A program made the translations under genes and the position numbers. Below are positions 6,251 through 6,290 of a stretch of DNA of 6,290 nt, piece by piece; positions within the stretch are counted from its first letter, which is position 1; every line of letters begins with the position of its first letter. The notes below the pieces were generated by a model, which was given only the letters and a program-made list of their open reading frames with translations, searched no databases and was not told the DNA's origin. The DNA lies in assembly GCA_024278345.1 (NCBI GenBank), contig JAJRTK010000452.1, forward strand, positions 1 to 6,290, in the 5' to 3' direction. This DNA is from a bacterium. GTDB lineage: Bacteria; CSSED10-310; JAJRTK01.

Positions 6251-6290
6251 GACCAACGGCCCGTGGCCCGAGTCGCCACCTGCATGTCCT
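6247..6290 (-). CDS. 3' end of an upstream gene, probably a MoxR-type AAA+ ATPase (partial)
   Basis: The minus-strand frame entering from the right edge reads DMQVATRATGRWS and stops at TGA 6249-6247, overlapping the VWA start in an ATGA junction. Only 13 codons are visible, so no domain can be seen. The ATPase identity is inferred from the usual MoxR-CoxE gene order and from the coupled overlap. Another operon partner is possible. Confidence 0.45.
   Translation of the reverse strand, partial: DMQVATRATGRWS

Overview
The window is GC-rich bacterial DNA with SD-led genes (AAGGAG/GAAGGAG). It encodes a large exported protein with a Pro/Thr linker and a C-terminal membrane anchor followed by arginines. 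This suits a Gram-negative environmental bacterium with a complex envelope, such as a deltaproteobacterium-like, Acidobacteria-like or similar uncultivated lineage. That placement is inference; no phylogenetic marker is present.

Layout: Positions 1-666 hold no intact gene. The first ~290 bases are hairpin-rich and, read on the minus strand, end in GGGAGGATGTCAATAA, which resembles the right end/omegaRNA end of IS200/IS605 (TnpB) elements; no tnpB is visible. Around 387-584 lies a decayed fragment of a DUF1566 (Lcl C-terminal-like) gene. A good sigma70-type promoter (546-574) and SD then lead into a compact glyoxalase I gene (667-1041, +).

A 3.4-kb minus-strand gene (1207-4644) converges on it. 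It encodes a 1145-aa secreted protein: signal peptide, N-terminal PD40/TolB-like propeller, Pro/Thr/Ser linker, a long Asp-box (BNR) propeller region with ten Asp boxes, and a C-terminal transmembrane helix with RRRR. Upstream of it, 4645-4957 is a second structured intergenic region. It shares diverged sequence blocks with the first 212 bases, in the same order, and contains a palindrome cluster ending in a T-run that may terminate the next operon.

The right end is a minus-strand operon: a CoxE-type VWA-domain protein (4958-6250) whose ATG overlaps by 4 bp the stop codon of an upstream gene running off the window. By analogy with CoxE-family pairs, that upstream gene is probably a MoxR-type AAA+ ATPase, but only 13 codons are visible.

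The intact genes do not form an obvious single pathway: methylglyoxal detoxification, a surface/periplasmic beta-propeller protein, and a MoxR/VWA-type maturation module. The most unusual content is the pair of related structured non-coding regions, one with a TnpB-element-like terminus. No defence system, CRISPR array, tRNA or rRNA was seen.
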